A stretch of 64,000 nucleotides of DNA from Nostoc sp. PCC 7107 (GCF_000316625.1 NC_019676.1:1-64000); one strand, 5' to 3'. Positions 25,774 through 34,881 are shown, counted from the first letter of the stretch. Numbers and translations are program-made. The notes: generated by a model not told the origin, from the sequence alone.

Positions 25774-26571
25774 TTACTCGATTTCTTCACAGCGAATTAA
25801 TAGCGTTTCCATCGCTTCGGCGAGAGAAATTAAATCTATCCAAGAAGAACCAGTGACTAAATTTTGCGCGTGTGCTAATCGGTTGCGTAATTGTTCAGCA
25901 GATTTTAAGAAGCGTTCGCCAAACCGTTTGGACTTTAATTCTAGTTGCTGAAGTAGTTCTGGTTGGTTTAAAACTAATTCTCGTTTGTCACAAAACTGGA
26001 GATAATCTAATAAATCTGTGGCTTCGTTTCTTTCTTGACTTTCTCTCCATAGATGTTTGGCAATTTCTACCCGTTCGGGTTTGATAAATTTCTGCCAAGA
26101 ATCTTGGGGATAATAAAGTCTTACTAGTCGCAGCAGATTCATTTCTAGTAGTGTCACCAAACCAAATAGGAGCATTCGCACTGGTGCTTTTTGTAAGTCG
26201 CCACAAGTCACAATTCCACTAACTTGATTGCAGTCTAAGACAAATAAGCGGGGAGTTTGTCGCAAAATAGGCAGTAACTTCATGAGTGGGGTGGAAATGG
26301 CTATCAGTTCTTGGGAATGAAACACCCGTTGATAATCACCACATCGGCCGGATTTTACCTGGATTAAACTAGAGCGTTCAACATAACCAGTGATATTGTC
26401 TTCCGTTTCAATGCCGACAACATCAAAATCTTTTGCCTGCATCCACTGTAATACCTCTGCTACCTCAGCTTGGGGTGACACAGCTTTGAGAGGTTCTGCC
26501 ACATATTCGATTGTAATGTTGTTTTCAAACAAACTCCGCAGGTCTTGCGATCGCGATTTTAGGTGTTTCAT
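25774..26571 (-). CDS. CBS-like domain protein with a HEPN-like C-terminus
   Basis: Residues about 20-130 resemble a pair of CBS motifs: AVSPQAEVAEVLQWMQAKDF with VVGIETEDNITGYVERSSLI, then RLFVLDCNQVSGIVTCGDL. CBS pairs bind adenosine nucleotides and act as energy sensors. The second half is all-helical and ends with R229-N230-R231-L232-A233-H234, which fits the RNxxxH (Rx4-6H) signature of HEPN ribonuclease folds. The pairing of a nucleotide sensor with a HEPN-like domain is my reading of motifs, not a recognised family. It is a single gene, convergent with sir. Confidence 0.6.
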   Translation of the reverse strand: MKHLKSRSQDLRSLFENNITIEYVAEPLKAVSPQAEVAEVLQWMQAKDFDVVGIETEDNITGYVERSSLIQVKSGRCGDYQRVFHSQELIAISTPLMKLLPILRQTPRLFVLDCNQVSGIVTCGDLQKAPVRMLLFGLVTLLEMNLLRLVRLYYPQDSWQKFIKPERVEIAKHLWRESQERNEATDLLDYLQFCDKRELVLNQPELLQQLELKSKRFGERFLKSAEQLRNRLAHAQNLVTGSSWIDLISLAEAMETLLIRCEEIE

Positions 26572-26866
26572 CTGCCTTTAGCCATCAGACATCAGCAGGA
26601 TAAGTATTTCACTTTCAGCTACTTTCTGTCAGTGCCAGCTGAGAACTAATCCTCTGATATTCGTCTGTGCAGAAGTTTAACGGAAAATTGCTCTCAATGC
26701 GATCGCAGATTTTCTCACAAGCGATCGCACTTTAAAACTCAAATATGAGCCTATATCTGTCTAAAGATATCCATAATAATTAACCGTTATCTCTATTGAT
26801 AGATAAATAAACCCAGGTAATACTGGTATGTTCTTCCTTAGTTGAGAAATAGTCAAGGTAAACAAT

Positions 26867-27049
26867 ATGAGTATTGAAAATAGAATAGAAGCTACTGCCA
26901 AAAATATTGAAGGCAAGGTGCAAGAAGTAATTGGTGAAGTGACAGGGAATCCATCAGATAAAGCTGAAGGTAAAGCGAAACAAGCAGAGGCACAAGTAAT
27001 TCATACCACAGAAAATATCAAGGATGAACTTAAAAAAGTTATAGACTAG
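26867..27049 (+). CDS. CsbD family stress-response protein
   Basis: A 60-residue, highly charged helical protein of the CsbD type: MSIENRIEATAKNIEGKVQE, then EVTGNPSDKAEGKAKQAEAQ. CsbD proteins are general-stress induced in many bacteria, with no enzymatic role known. It is monocistronic, with an intrinsic terminator 64 bp after the stop. Convergent to it lies a GlsB/YeaQ-family membrane protein, another small stress-type protein. Confidence 0.92.
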   Translation: MSIENRIEATAKNIEGKVQEVIGEVTGNPSDKAEGKAKQAEAQVIHTTENIKDELKKVID

Positions 27050-27112
27050 TTGCAAATTGCCCACAAAACAGACTAACTATAACTGTAGCCTCAAAGTCAT
27101 ATCTTTATAGAG

Positions 27113-27147
27113 AATACTCCACTTTGAATAAAAGTGGAGTATTTATA
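27113..27147 (+). terminator. Intrinsic terminator after csbD-like gene
   Basis: Thirteen-base-pair stem, AATACTCCACTTT (27113-27125) with AAAGTGGAGTATT (27131-27143), loop GAATA, followed by a T-rich tail. Strong on the plus strand. Confidence 0.85.
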
Positions 27148-27198
27148 TTTACGGGCAATAGTAACAATAAAATCAGCCTAAGCATAATTTTTGTTCAA

Positions 27199-27471
27199 CT
27201 AATAACTTGCACGATTAGTTAGCAAACCCCAGATAAAAATAGCGATAATTGCACCAACAATGGCAACAATTATTCCTGGAATACTCAGTGTTGCCGCTGT
27301 GAATTGTAACCTGCCTGTTTCTAATAGGGTAACGATAGTCCCCCCAATTAAAGCACCGATGATTCCTAAAACCATAGTTGCCAGAATGCCACCACCTTGA
27401 CTACCGGGATAAATAGCTTTGGCTATGGCTCCAGCAATCAGACCAAGGATGATCCAAGCAATAATATTCAT
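27199..27471 (-). CDS. GlsB/YeaQ/YmgE family membrane protein
   Basis: A 90-residue, very hydrophobic protein with three membrane segments: IIAWIILGLIAGAIAKAI, the glycine-rich ILATMVLGIIGALIGGTIV and IPGIIVAIVGAIIAIFIWGL. The PGSQGGG turn between the first two is characteristic of the transglycosylase-associated/GlsB family, associated with stress. It is convergent to the csbD-like gene and separated from it by a terminator. Confidence 0.92.
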   Translation of the reverse strand: MNIIAWIILGLIAGAIAKAIYPGSQGGGILATMVLGIIGALIGGTIVTLLETGRLQFTAATLSIPGIIVAIVGAIIAIFIWGLLTNRASY

Positions 27472-27580
27472 AATTAGTTTTGCAAAGATTATGCGAGTAT
27501 CTTATGAAGACATACCTGCTTTTCCGTCTACCTCAAGAAATAAGTATTATGGCAAAAAACCAGATGGGAGAATTTCTCTA

Positions 27581-28195
27581 TTATTGATATTTTTGGCTGG
27601 GAGGCCAGCGCCAATTGTAGCGGTTCCAGTCGTAGATACCTTGAATTTCAAATTCGGAACCGTTATTGAAGCGAATAATGCAATTTTGAGGGGAGTTGTT
27701 CGCATCACGGATTTCATCGACCTGAATCACAATGCAGGGAATCCATTCACGTTTACAAGGGCCATCTTCTTGCACCCATTCCCATAGGGCATTGGAAACC
27801 TCAATGCGATCGCCTACTCTTAACTTTAGTGCATCTTCAAAATCAGCATATTTGTCAAAATGACATGACTCAACTTGATTCAACCATTGCAAACCATAGC
27901 GTTCTCGGATGAATTGGACTGCACCTGAGTCTTGGTTGTGCAGCCAATCATTTAACAATTGCACTTTCCAAGTGCGGTTTTGTTGTTCTTCGGTTTTGAC
28001 AAACTTTAAAAATGCTAATAGTTCCTCCGAGTCTAATTCATCTAAAGGGTTAGCAATATCGTATGGGGAATTTTGGGGAATTTGCTTGACTACTTGCAGT
28101 AATATCTGTTTCTGCATCTCAGAGAGAGGACAGCTGGCTACATCACAACGCTTAAAGGCTGTTTGCAATGCTGTTTTAATCTCATCTGGGTTCAT
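27581..28195 (-). CDS. Hypothetical protein with an SH3-like C-terminal region
   Basis: A 204-residue protein I cannot assign to a named family. Residues 1-105 are predicted mostly helical (KTALQTAFKRCDVASCPLSE, LDELDSEELLAFLKFVKTEE). The C-terminal 90 residues are strand-rich with a small-barrel look: LRVGDRIEVSNALWEWVQED, WIPCIVIQVDEIRD, CIIRFNNGSEFEIQG, ending WNRYNWRW. The barrel could bind protein or nucleic acid. It is a single gene between the GlsB-type gene and arsH, with no signal peptide. Confidence 0.65.
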   Translation of the reverse strand: MNPDEIKTALQTAFKRCDVASCPLSEMQKQILLQVVKQIPQNSPYDIANPLDELDSEELLAFLKFVKTEEQQNRTWKVQLLNDWLHNQDSGAVQFIRERYGLQWLNQVESCHFDKYADFEDALKLRVGDRIEVSNALWEWVQEDGPCKREWIPCIVIQVDEIRDANNSPQNCIIRFNNGSEFEIQGIYDWNRYNWRWPPSQKYQ

Positions 28196-28339
28196 AGGTC
28201 GTCAATAGCAATTTAGGGGTTATGTCTCTAATTATTACAAAATCCCTTGTTAGTCAGTAAACGGCAATAGTCTTATTCCCTATTGCCTATTTAATAGTCA
28301 ATTCTCTCATAATTAAAGATGCGATCGCCAAAATTTGAT

Positions 28340-28993
28340 TTAATTGGCTTGCAAAGCTTTGTTTGCCACCTCAATTACTTCTTTTGTAGCCTTCTCTTTA
28401 CGTTCACTGTAGCGATCAGTCAGGTAATCTACCTTGTCTCGTAGCAACAAAGTAAACTTATAAAGTTCTTCCATCACATCCACAACGCGATCGCGGTAAG
28501 GCGAGTCTTTCATTGTCCCATCTTCGTTAAACTCTTGATATGCTTTCGCTACTGATGATTGATTGGGAATCGTAAACATCCGCATCCATCGCCCCAGAAT
28601 TCTTAATGTATTCACAGCGTTGAAAGATTGGGAACCACCACTGACTTGCATTACAGCTAAAGTTCTACCTTGCGTCGGACGAACGGCTCCAATACTCAGC
28701 GGAATCCAATCAATTTGGTTTTTCATAATTCCAGAAATCTGACCGTGCAGTTCTGGACTAGACCAAACTTGCCCTTCAGACCATAAACTTAATTCCCGCA
28801 ACTCCTGTACCTTTGGGTGAGTGTCAGGTACACTACCGTAAATTGGGAGTTCTCTGGGGTCGAAAAACTTCACCTCAGCACCAAATTCTGTAATGATGCG
28901 TGCTGCTTCTTCGGCTAACAGGCGACTGTAGGAGCGATCGCGCAAAGAACCATACAAAAATAAAATTCTAGGGGGATGGTTGAATGTTGTCAT
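28340..28993 (-). CDS. arsH: NADPH-dependent FMN reductase ArsH
   Basis: Flavoprotein of the ars system that reduces or oxidises organoarsenicals and quinones with NADPH. From the ATG at 28993 it is 217 residues, matching cyanobacterial ArsH. The FMN-binding motif [14 protein letters not shown] is near the N-terminus, followed by [11 protein letters not shown] and [20 protein letters not shown]. The reading frame extends upstream to 29143, but those 50 residues are not family-like and are probably untranslated. It is the last gene of the ars run, 173 bp after the phosphatase gene. Confidence 0.92.
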   Translation of the reverse strand: MTTFNHPPRILFLYGSLRDRSYSRLLAEEAARIITEFGAEVKFFDPRELPIYGSVPDTHPKVQELRELSLWSEGQVWSSPELHGQISGIMKNQIDWIPLSIGAVRPTQGRTLAVMQVSGGSQSFNAVNTLRILGRWMRMFTIPNQSSVAKAYQEFNEDGTMKDSPYRDRVVDVMEELYKFTLLLRDKVDYLTDRYSERKEKATKEVIEVANKALQAN

Positions 28994-29166
28994 AAGGAAA
29001 GTGTGGCAAAAAACTGTCGTAATTTTCAAATCATCGCTTGATGATAGGTAATATCTTGTCCGATAAAAAACTGATGATTCAGACCCCAGGAAAAGCAGAG
29101 AAAAAAGGTTGGCTGCTGATGCACAAATAGCCCGAATCATCACTGATTAACCGGATATGATATCAG

Positions 29167-29625
29167 CTATTCTCCTGCTAACTCTTGTAAAAAATCTGTC
29201 TGGGCTGCTCGTAATTCCACATTGGGGTTTGCATTTACAATCATCTGCATAGACTGGTTATAGGATAAACCTGTCTGAATTAAATAAGCAGCGAGGATGG
29301 TTCCTGTGCGCCGTCTGCCACTGGTGCAATGAACTGCAACAGCATTGTTAATGTAATTTTGACTAGTGATGAAAGTTTGTAATTCCTGAAGTTGCTCTCG
29401 ACTGGGTGCAGTGCCACCTTTGATTGGCAACCAGAGATAAGGCATATTTGCCTGCTGGTATAAATCTAGATTAGAGGGATCATCCATCAGAGAAACGATC
29501 GCCTGAATACCTAATGCTTGTAATTCAGTTAACTCTTCTGCTGTTGGCTTACGCACACCTGCGAGTTTTTCTGGAATTACCCACCACAGGCTTTTTGATA
29601 TTGGTTGGATTAATTCTTGCTCCAT
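29167..29625 (-). CDS. Dual-specificity/tyrosine phosphatase-like protein
   Basis: A 152-residue cysteine phosphatase. The catalytic P-loop is HCTSGRRRTG with C100 and R106 (HCx5R). An N-terminal stretch (WWVIPEKLAGVRKPTAEELT, ALGIQAIVSLMDDPSNL) matches the dual-specificity fold, with a plausible general acid in MDDPSNL. It lies 29 bp after arsC and upstream of arsH in the same orientation. ArsC itself has a tyrosine-phosphatase fold, but this gene is of a different type; its role in arsenic resistance is unclear. Confidence 0.85.
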   Translation of the reverse strand: MEQELIQPISKSLWWVIPEKLAGVRKPTAEELTELQALGIQAIVSLMDDPSNLDLYQQANMPYLWLPIKGGTAPSREQLQELQTFITSQNYINNAVAVHCTSGRRRTGTILAAYLIQTGLSYNQSMQMIVNANPNVELRAAQTDFLQELAGE

Positions 29626-29654
29626 TGCTTTGAGTTATTCTAGTCAGAAAAACC

Positions 29655-30068
29655 TTAACCAGCACTGGTAACTTCTTGATTCACAGACGCAATTAATTGA
29701 ATTACGCGTTCTTTAATTTCATCGCGCACTCTGGGGAAAATTTCTGGTTGTTCTGCTGGATCATCCAATTGCCAATCTTCAAATACTTCGCGCACTACCC
29801 ACTCTGGTGGTAAATTCACGCCACAACCACACAAAGAAATGACCACATCAAAATCTTCAGCTTGAAAATCACTTAGGGGTTTGGAATTTTGATCAGTAAT
29901 ATCAATACCAATTTCTTGCATCGCTGCGATCGCTTCTGGTCTAACCTGACTCGCCTCTAACCCCGAACTAGTTACGGCTATTTTTCCTTTACCCAAGGTT
30001 TTAGCAAAGCCTTCCGCCATTTGCGAACGAGCAGAATTTTTTTTGCAGACAAACATGACACGTTTCAT
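29655..30068 (-). CDS. arsC: Arsenate reductase ArsC
   Basis: Reduces arsenate to arsenite for export. The 137-residue low-molecular-weight-phosphatase fold carries the catalytic loop VCKKNSARS with C8 and R14 (Cx5R). The resolving pair C80 and C82 sits in SLCGCGVNLP. Cysteines 8, 80 and 82 are those used by the Synechocystis ArsC, which works with the glutathione/glutaredoxin system, so the same chemistry is expected. It is 35 bp downstream of the Acr3-type transporter gene. Confidence 0.95.
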   Translation of the reverse strand: MKRVMFVCKKNSARSQMAEGFAKTLGKGKIAVTSSGLEASQVRPEAIAAMQEIGIDITDQNSKPLSDFQAEDFDVVISLCGCGVNLPPEWVVREVFEDWQLDDPAEQPEIFPRVRDEIKERVIQLIASVNQEVTSAG

Positions 30069-30103
30069 AGCTCAATTCCTTTGTTTATGACTGATATTTG
30101 TGA

Positions 30104-31258
30104 TTATTTGCAATCCCCAAAACAACGCGGATCTAGCAAGGTTGCTTTTTCCGGTTCTCTGGGAAACCAACTTGCTGTGCGTTTACAAACTTCAACCAGC
30201 ATTAACATGACTGGCACTTCAATTAAAACTCCTACCACTGTAGCCAGTGCGGCACCAGAACTTAAGCCAAATAAAATCACAGCGGTGGCGATCGCTACTT
30301 CAAAATGATTACTCGCGCCAATTAATGCTGCTGGTGCGGCATCTTCGTAAGATAAATTCAGCTTCAATGCTGCTACATAACTAATCAAGAAAATGAAATT
30401 AGTTTGAATAAACAGTGGTACAGCAATTAACAAAATATGCAAGGGATTATTCACAATTAGTTCACCCTTGAAGGCAAACAGCAGTACCAAAGTTAGCAAC
30501 AAAGCAGTAATCGCTACGGGAGTTAAATAGTTGAGAAATCGTCTTTCAAACCACTCTCTACCTTTATATTTAAAAATCCAGTAACGGCTATACATTCCTG
30601 CTATTAGCGGTAAACCAACATAAATTAGTACTGACAAAACAATAGTTTGCCAAGGTACAGTTAAATTATTCGCAGCTAGTAACCATCTACCCAAAGGGGC
30701 ATATAAAAACAGCATAGCCAAAGAGTTTACAGCCACCATGATTAAGGTGTGTCCTTGGTTGCCATAAGAGAGATATCCCCACATCAACACCATCGCTGTA
30801 CAAGGTGCAATTCCCAATAAAATCGTGCCAGCAATGTAAGAATTTGCCAGTGAAACTTCACTACCTCGAATTATTTCACTTCCGGTAATCAAAGGTTGAA
30901 ATAACCATCCTAAGAAAAATTGAGCAAATACAACCATCGTGAATGGTTTAATCAACCAATTCACTACCAAGGTGAGAATTACTGGTTTTGGGGCGCGGAT
31001 AGCATTTGTAGCTTGCGTGAAGTCAATCTTCACCATGATGGGATACATCATGAAAAACAAACATATAGCAATGGGAATAGAAACCTGATATACACTCATT
31101 GCATCCAGTACTACCGCCACTCCTGGAAATAATCGACCCAGAACAATTCCCCCAAAGATACATAAAAATACCCACACAGTGAGGTACTTTTCAAAAAAGC
31201 TGAGATTGCTTCCTGCTTGTATTCGGGTTGTACTAGCTTGTGAATTATGAGCCATCAA
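30104..31258 (-). CDS. acr3: Arsenite efflux transporter of the Acr3 family
   Basis: Inner-membrane arsenite exporter, 384 residues with about ten membrane helices. Family hallmarks are the helix-4 motif [16 protein letters not shown], containing the essential cysteine, and the later [19 protein letters not shown]. The cyanobacterial literature often calls the gene arsB, although it is not related to the ArsB pump of enterobacteria. It lies 26 bp after the phosphate-binding protein gene and 35 bp before arsC. Confidence 0.95.
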   Translation of the reverse strand: MMAHNSQASTTRIQAGSNLSFFEKYLTVWVFLCIFGGIVLGRLFPGVAVVLDAMSVYQVSIPIAICLFFMMYPIMVKIDFTQATNAIRAPKPVILTLVVNWLIKPFTMVVFAQFFLGWLFQPLITGSEIIRGSEVSLANSYIAGTILLGIAPCTAMVLMWGYLSYGNQGHTLIMVAVNSLAMLFLYAPLGRWLLAANNLTVPWQTIVLSVLIYVGLPLIAGMYSRYWIFKYKGREWFERRFLNYLTPVAITALLLTLVLLFAFKGELIVNNPLHILLIAVPLFIQTNFIFLISYVAALKLNLSYEDAAPAALIGASNHFEVAIATAVILFGLSSGAALATVVGVLIEVPVMLMLVEVCKRTASWFPREPEKATLLDPRCFGDCK

Positions 31259-31284
31259 AATATACCTAAAATCAAACTAAACGC

Positions 31285-32346
31285 CTAAAATTTGGATTCT
31301 TTCCGCAACAATTCACCAATTGTTAGGTTCATTTCTGCTTTCCCATCAAATACTGTTCCTACCTTGCTTTGATAAAAGTGAACAGAATTGATCTGGTAGC
31401 CTTCATCAGGTAAAGGTATATAACCCACAGAAGCCACAGTTTTTGGTGCATTTTTGAGGTAAAAATCTATAAATTCAGAGAGCATTCCCCCATTTGATAA
31501 AGACTGCGGATTAACGTAAATAAATAAAGGTCGAGAAAGTGGTTGATATTTGGCTTTTTCTACTGCTTGAGGTGAGGGTAATACTGAGCCACGTCCATTA
31601 TCAATGGAGAGTGCTTTCAATTTATCTTGATGTTTTTCATAATACGCATAGCCAAAATAACCCAACGCATTTGGGTCTTTACTGATGCCATCTACTAATA
31701 TTTCATCATTTTCACTGGCTGTATAATCGTTGCGAGAAGCTCTAGCTTTACCAACAATTGCCTCTGTAAAGTAGTCAAAAGTACCAGATTTTCCCCCAGC
31801 ACCATACAAAGTCAAAGGACGATCTGGCCAAGATGCTCGTACTTGGTTCCAGCGAGTAATTTTCCCTTGAGCCGCAGGTTGCCAAATCTTTTTTAATTCT
31901 GCTACTGTGATGTCTTTTGCCCAAGTGTTTTGAGGATTGACAGCCACAGTTAAAGCATCAAAAGCTATGGGAAGTTCTATGTATCCCACTCCGTTATTCT
32001 TACAAGCTGTCATCTCTGCTAACAAAATCGGTCGGGACGCATTGCTGACTGCTGTTTCTCCTGCACAGAATTTTTCAAACCCGCCTGTAGTACCAGAAAA
32101 TTTAACTTCAATTTGCGCCTTGTTATTGGAGTTTGCTTGAAACTCTTGAGCGATCGCTTGAGTAATAGGATATACCGTACTCGAACCATCAATCTTAATT
32201 GTCGTCCCAGTCTTGGTACTATTACTCACTTCAATAGCGCTGGGAGACTGTTGACTTTGAGTATTAGAAGTTGATCTATCTGCACAACTGCTTACTAGCG
32301 CCAGTGTTGTCAATACGAGAGCCAATTTCTTAACTTTTGTTTTCAT
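31285..32346 (-). CDS. Phosphate-binding (PstS/SphX-like) lipoprotein in the ars operon
   Basis: Periplasmic phosphate-type binding protein, probably a lipoprotein (MKTKVKKLALVLTTLALVSS, lipobox LVSSC). The ATG at 32346 is preceded by GGAGAGG, a near-ideal Shine-Dalgarno site, and is preferred to the TTG at 32358. PstS-type ligand motifs are IDGSSTVYPITQAIAQEF, FSGTTGGFEKFCAGE and GAGGKSGTFDYFTEAI. It is the first gene of the ars run with no Pst permease nearby. Binding arsenate, or sequestering phosphate under arsenate stress, are both possible; the sequence does not decide. Confidence 0.88.
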   Translation of the reverse strand: MKTKVKKLALVLTTLALVSSCADRSTSNTQSQQSPSAIEVSNSTKTGTTIKIDGSSTVYPITQAIAQEFQANSNNKAQIEVKFSGTTGGFEKFCAGETAVSNASRPILLAEMTACKNNGVGYIELPIAFDALTVAVNPQNTWAKDITVAELKKIWQPAAQGKITRWNQVRASWPDRPLTLYGAGGKSGTFDYFTEAIVGKARASRNDYTASENDEILVDGISKDPNALGYFGYAYYEKHQDKLKALSIDNGRGSVLPSPQAVEKAKYQPLSRPLFIYVNPQSLSNGGMLSEFIDFYLKNAPKTVASVGYIPLPDEGYQINSVHFYQSKVGTVFDGKAEMNLTIGELLRKESKF

Positions 32347-32389
32347 CGACCTCTCCAACTCGTGTTGTTACTAACTTTGTATATTCTTC

Positions 32390-32409
32390 ATATCAAATTT
32401 TCTTGATAT
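32390..32409. promoter_or_regulatory. Candidate ArsR-type operator upstream of the ars operon
   Basis: A perfect dyad ATATCAA-N6-TTGATAT lies 44 bp upstream of the first ars start codon. It fits the ATCAA-N6-TTGAT architecture associated with ArsR/SmtB repressors. A minus-strand TTGACA-like -35 element reads at 32425-32420, just upstream, but I could not place a matching -10. No arsR gene is in the window, so the regulator would act in trans, as in Synechocystis. Confidence 0.55.
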
Positions 32410-32607
32410 ATTAGGTTGTTGTCAACTGGAGAATACAAAAATTCATCAAAAAAAATTGATGGGTTCTCCAACGATAAATTAAAGTCTGCAATCTCTTGGT
32501 TATGAAATTCAGGTAAGCTGAGGTTAAAAATAGTGCTGAGTGTCTAGTGATGACAGTAACTTTTCAGCGCTAAGTTCACTGAGAGTAATTTGTTACCTTT
32601 GTGAAAT

Positions 32608-33096
32608 ATGAAAAAACAACACAGCAAAGCATTTTTATTGAATTTCCCAACTTTGGTTATGCAGCACTACTCAAAACTGATTCAGATAATTTTTACTTTC
32701 TGTCTAATCACATTTCTCTCATGGATGATAACTCCCACAGCCGAAGCTCTAACACAGATTAGACTATTTGACATTTCTTATAAAGATTGTCCCCCAGAAC
32801 TGGCTCAAGGGGCGGTTATTAGTAGTGGTAGTGCAGCGGCGAATTGCTTTATTGTCACAGGTAAAGCAGAAAATGGCACTTACAAAACTGTCTACGATGC
32901 AGATATCTATGGACGGATCTATGATGCTAACAATGACTCAGTCATGCAAAACCGGACTCGTCTTGGTTCTATTGCGGAAGTTCCACCAGGAACGAGTGAT
33001 TTTGAACTCAGGATTTCTGTACCCGCTAATCAGCCCTTACCTTTGCAGCTAAAGCAATTTAAAGCATCGGGATTTAGTAGCCAAGTCAGAAGATGA
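32608..33096 (+). CDS. Exported protein of unknown function
   Basis: A 162-residue protein with an N-terminal signal: a basic start, a hydrophobic core LIQIIFTFCLITFLSWMI and a likely cut after TAEA. The mature part has IRLFDISYKDCPPELAQGAV, a second cysteine in AANCFIVTGKAENGTYKTVY (so one possible disulfide) and a beta-rich stretch ending LPLQLKQFKASGF. I see no catalytic motif. It looks like a conserved cyanobacterial secreted or periplasmic protein. The ATG at 32659 is an alternative start. Confidence 0.7.
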   Translation: MKKQHSKAFLLNFPTLVMQHYSKLIQIIFTFCLITFLSWMITPTAEALTQIRLFDISYKDCPPELAQGAVISSGSAAANCFIVTGKAENGTYKTVYDADIYGRIYDANNDSVMQNRTRLGSIAEVPPGTSDFELRISVPANQPLPLQLKQFKASGFSSQVRR

Positions 33097-33188
33097 GTGC
33101 TGTAAAGCCCTGCGGGCATGGCTGCGCTTAGAGCGGTAGCGGGGCGTTCAGCCCGTGCTGAGTGATTACAACTTTTAATAAAATAAAC

Positions 33189-33212
33189 AGTCTGGGTTGA
33201 CTAACCCAGACT
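33189..33212 (-). terminator. Intrinsic terminator between convergent genes
   Basis: Ten-base-pair perfect stem AGTCTGGGTT/AACCCAGACT with a 4-base loop. On the minus strand it is followed by a T-rich stretch (complement of 33172-33188), so it mainly serves the YggT-family gene. It may work in both directions. Confidence 0.75.
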
Positions 33213-33238
33213 TCAAACTAGTAACTTCTAACTGATAG

Positions 33239-33514
33239 TTACGCAAAGACTTGCAGCCCACCAGCCAGACTACCTACTACTTGGCCGACTACTTGCAGTA
33301 ATAAAATCGCTAACATGGGAGAAATATCAATGCCGCCCAAAGGGGGGATGATAGAACGGAAGACATTGAGATATGGGTCAGTAATTTGGCTTAAAGCAGA
33401 AAAAGGCTGATTGTACCAATTGATGGTGGGGAACCAAGTCAAGAGAACTCGAATGAATAGTAGAGCAGTATATAGCTGTATGAAGGTGTTGAGAGTGCTA
33501 ATCAGTAAAAACAT
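33239..33514 (-). CDS. YggT family membrane protein
   Basis: A 91-residue protein with two hydrophobic segments: TFIQLYTALLFIRVLLTWFP, and LAILLLQVVGQVVGSLAGGL near the end. The NPFSALSQITDPYLNVFRSI-like stretch (here QPFSALSQITDPYLNVFRSI) and IPPLGGIDISPM are family hallmarks, shared with plastid Ycf19. Ycf19/YggT proteins are linked to membrane-protein assembly and thylakoid function. It lies alone between convergent and co-directional genes. Confidence 0.93.
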   Translation of the reverse strand: MFLLISTLNTFIQLYTALLFIRVLLTWFPTINWYNQPFSALSQITDPYLNVFRSIIPPLGGIDISPMLAILLLQVVGQVVGSLAGGLQVFA

Positions 33515-33686
33515 GGATTTTTCGATTTCCTGCTAAGTTTCACAAGCGGTCTTATAGTTGATTTTAGTTTAGTCGTTGTCATGCTGTCTGCGAATTAGTA
33601 TCTATTTTGACCACGACTAGCAGCTACCGGAATTTCCGATAAGCCTGAAAGTGAAAACTAAGTTGAGGAAAATGGTTTGTGGGTGG

Positions 33687-34031
33687 TTAATCTTGTATTG
33701 AAGAACGATCGCCTACTGTCTGACTAGCATTACCGTTAACATCGCCCAATTGTTTTCTCACCTCATCAATTGTGGCATTTAACTGAGCAATTTTATCTTC
33801 TAGCGATCGCCTAGCTGTTTCCATTTCCAAATCACCAGTTTCTGAGGCTCTCATCCGCCGTTTTGTGGAGTTTTTTTTCGGTTCTACTGCACCATTGCTA
33901 ACTTCAGCGTCTTCCTCTGCTGATTCGAGGTCGAGGCGAGAAGTAATTACAGCCCCCAAAACACCACCAACTAAGCCACCAAAAAGCGCCCCTGCGAAAA
34001 AACCACTAGCAAAACCATCACGCTGACTCAT
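33687..34031 (-). CDS. YtxH-like small membrane protein with coiled coil
   Basis: A 114-residue protein with an N-terminal glycine-zipper membrane segment (GFASGFFAGALFGGLVGGVL, residues 6-28). A charged, lysine/arginine-containing linker with KKNSTKRRMRAS follows, then a coiled coil LEDKIAQLNATIDEVRKQLG. The layout is YtxH/gas-vesicle-accessory-like, but sequence alone does not give a function. It lies 78 bp before upp's stop and in the same orientation. Confidence 0.7.
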   Translation of the reverse strand: MSQRDGFASGFFAGALFGGLVGGVLGAVITSRLDLESAEEDAEVSNGAVEPKKNSTKRRMRASETGDLEMETARRSLEDKIAQLNATIDEVRKQLGDVNGNASQTVGDRSSIQD

Positions 34032-34109
34032 AACTTTACCCGCCTTGAAGCAACCTTACAATCTTTAATATTGTGTTTAGCGATTTTCTTTGCCTAGCTG
34101 CATAGTAGC

Positions 34110-34760
34110 TTAAGTACCAAAAATGCGATCGCCTGCATCTCCTAATCCCGGTACAATAAAACCGCGATCGTTAACTGTTTCATCAATAGTTGCAGTGTAA
34201 ATTATTAAACTTGGATAAGCCGCACTCAGTTTCTGCAATGCTGGCGGAGCCGCTACCACACTGACAATTCGCGTCAACGCCGGATCAATTCCCCGTTGTG
34301 TTAATTCTGCCATTGCCCTCATAATCGAGCCACCTGTTGCTAACATCGGATCTGTGATTAACACTCTTGTTTGTGGGTCAAATTTTTCCGGCAATTTGTT
34401 CAGGTAACATTGCGCTTCCAGGGTCTCTTCATCCCGCACCAAGCCCAAATGATAAATCGAAGCCAAAGGTAGCAAAGTTTGTGCGCCTTCTAATAATCCT
34501 AATCCTGCCCGTAGAATCGGCACCACCGCCACAGGCACTTCTGGATTAATAAAAGTTGCAGGACAAGAGGCTAAAGGAGTTTGCACCGTCGCCTCTATCG
34601 TCGGTAGCCACTCTCGCGCCGCTTCGTAAGTTAACCATCGGCCTAACTCAGTTATGGCACTGCGAAATAATACTGAAGGTGTAGCAGCATCACGGGCAAC
34701 TGCCAACCAGTGCTTAATTAAGGGATGGGGAGGAACGTAAACACGCAGTTGTACCGTCAT
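34110..34760 (-). CDS. upp: Uracil phosphoribosyltransferase
   Basis: Salvages uracil by converting it with PRPP to UMP. The 216-residue chain has the usual length. The PRPP-binding loop reads DPMLATGGSIMRAM, and the C-terminal GFIVPGLGDAGDRIFGT is the uracil-binding segment. The N-terminus VYVPPHPLIKHWLAVARD matches the family. A 370-bp gap containing a candidate sRNA separates it from divergent crtH. Confidence 0.96.
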   Translation of the reverse strand: MTVQLRVYVPPHPLIKHWLAVARDAATPSVLFRSAITELGRWLTYEAAREWLPTIEATVQTPLASCPATFINPEVPVAVVPILRAGLGLLEGAQTLLPLASIYHLGLVRDEETLEAQCYLNKLPEKFDPQTRVLITDPMLATGGSIMRAMAELTQRGIDPALTRIVSVVAAPPALQKLSAAYPSLIIYTATIDETVNDRGFIVPGLGDAGDRIFGT

Positions 34761-34881
34761 AGCTGGAAATTAGCACTTTTGACTTTATAGGAACTGAAAC
34801 CTCATCATACTCTTTCCTGCGTATGGCTGATAGCCAAAATCAACACACTAAAAATTATTGAAAATCTTTTGCATTAATAGT

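Noticed and set aside
28994-29143. N-terminal extension of ArsH
   Set aside because: Fifty extra residues absent from ArsH proteins; the ATG at 28993 gives the normal length.
32768-33052. 94-codon plus-strand frame overlapping the exported protein at 32608
   Set aside because: Frame-shifted shadow of a gene with a signal peptide and normal composition.
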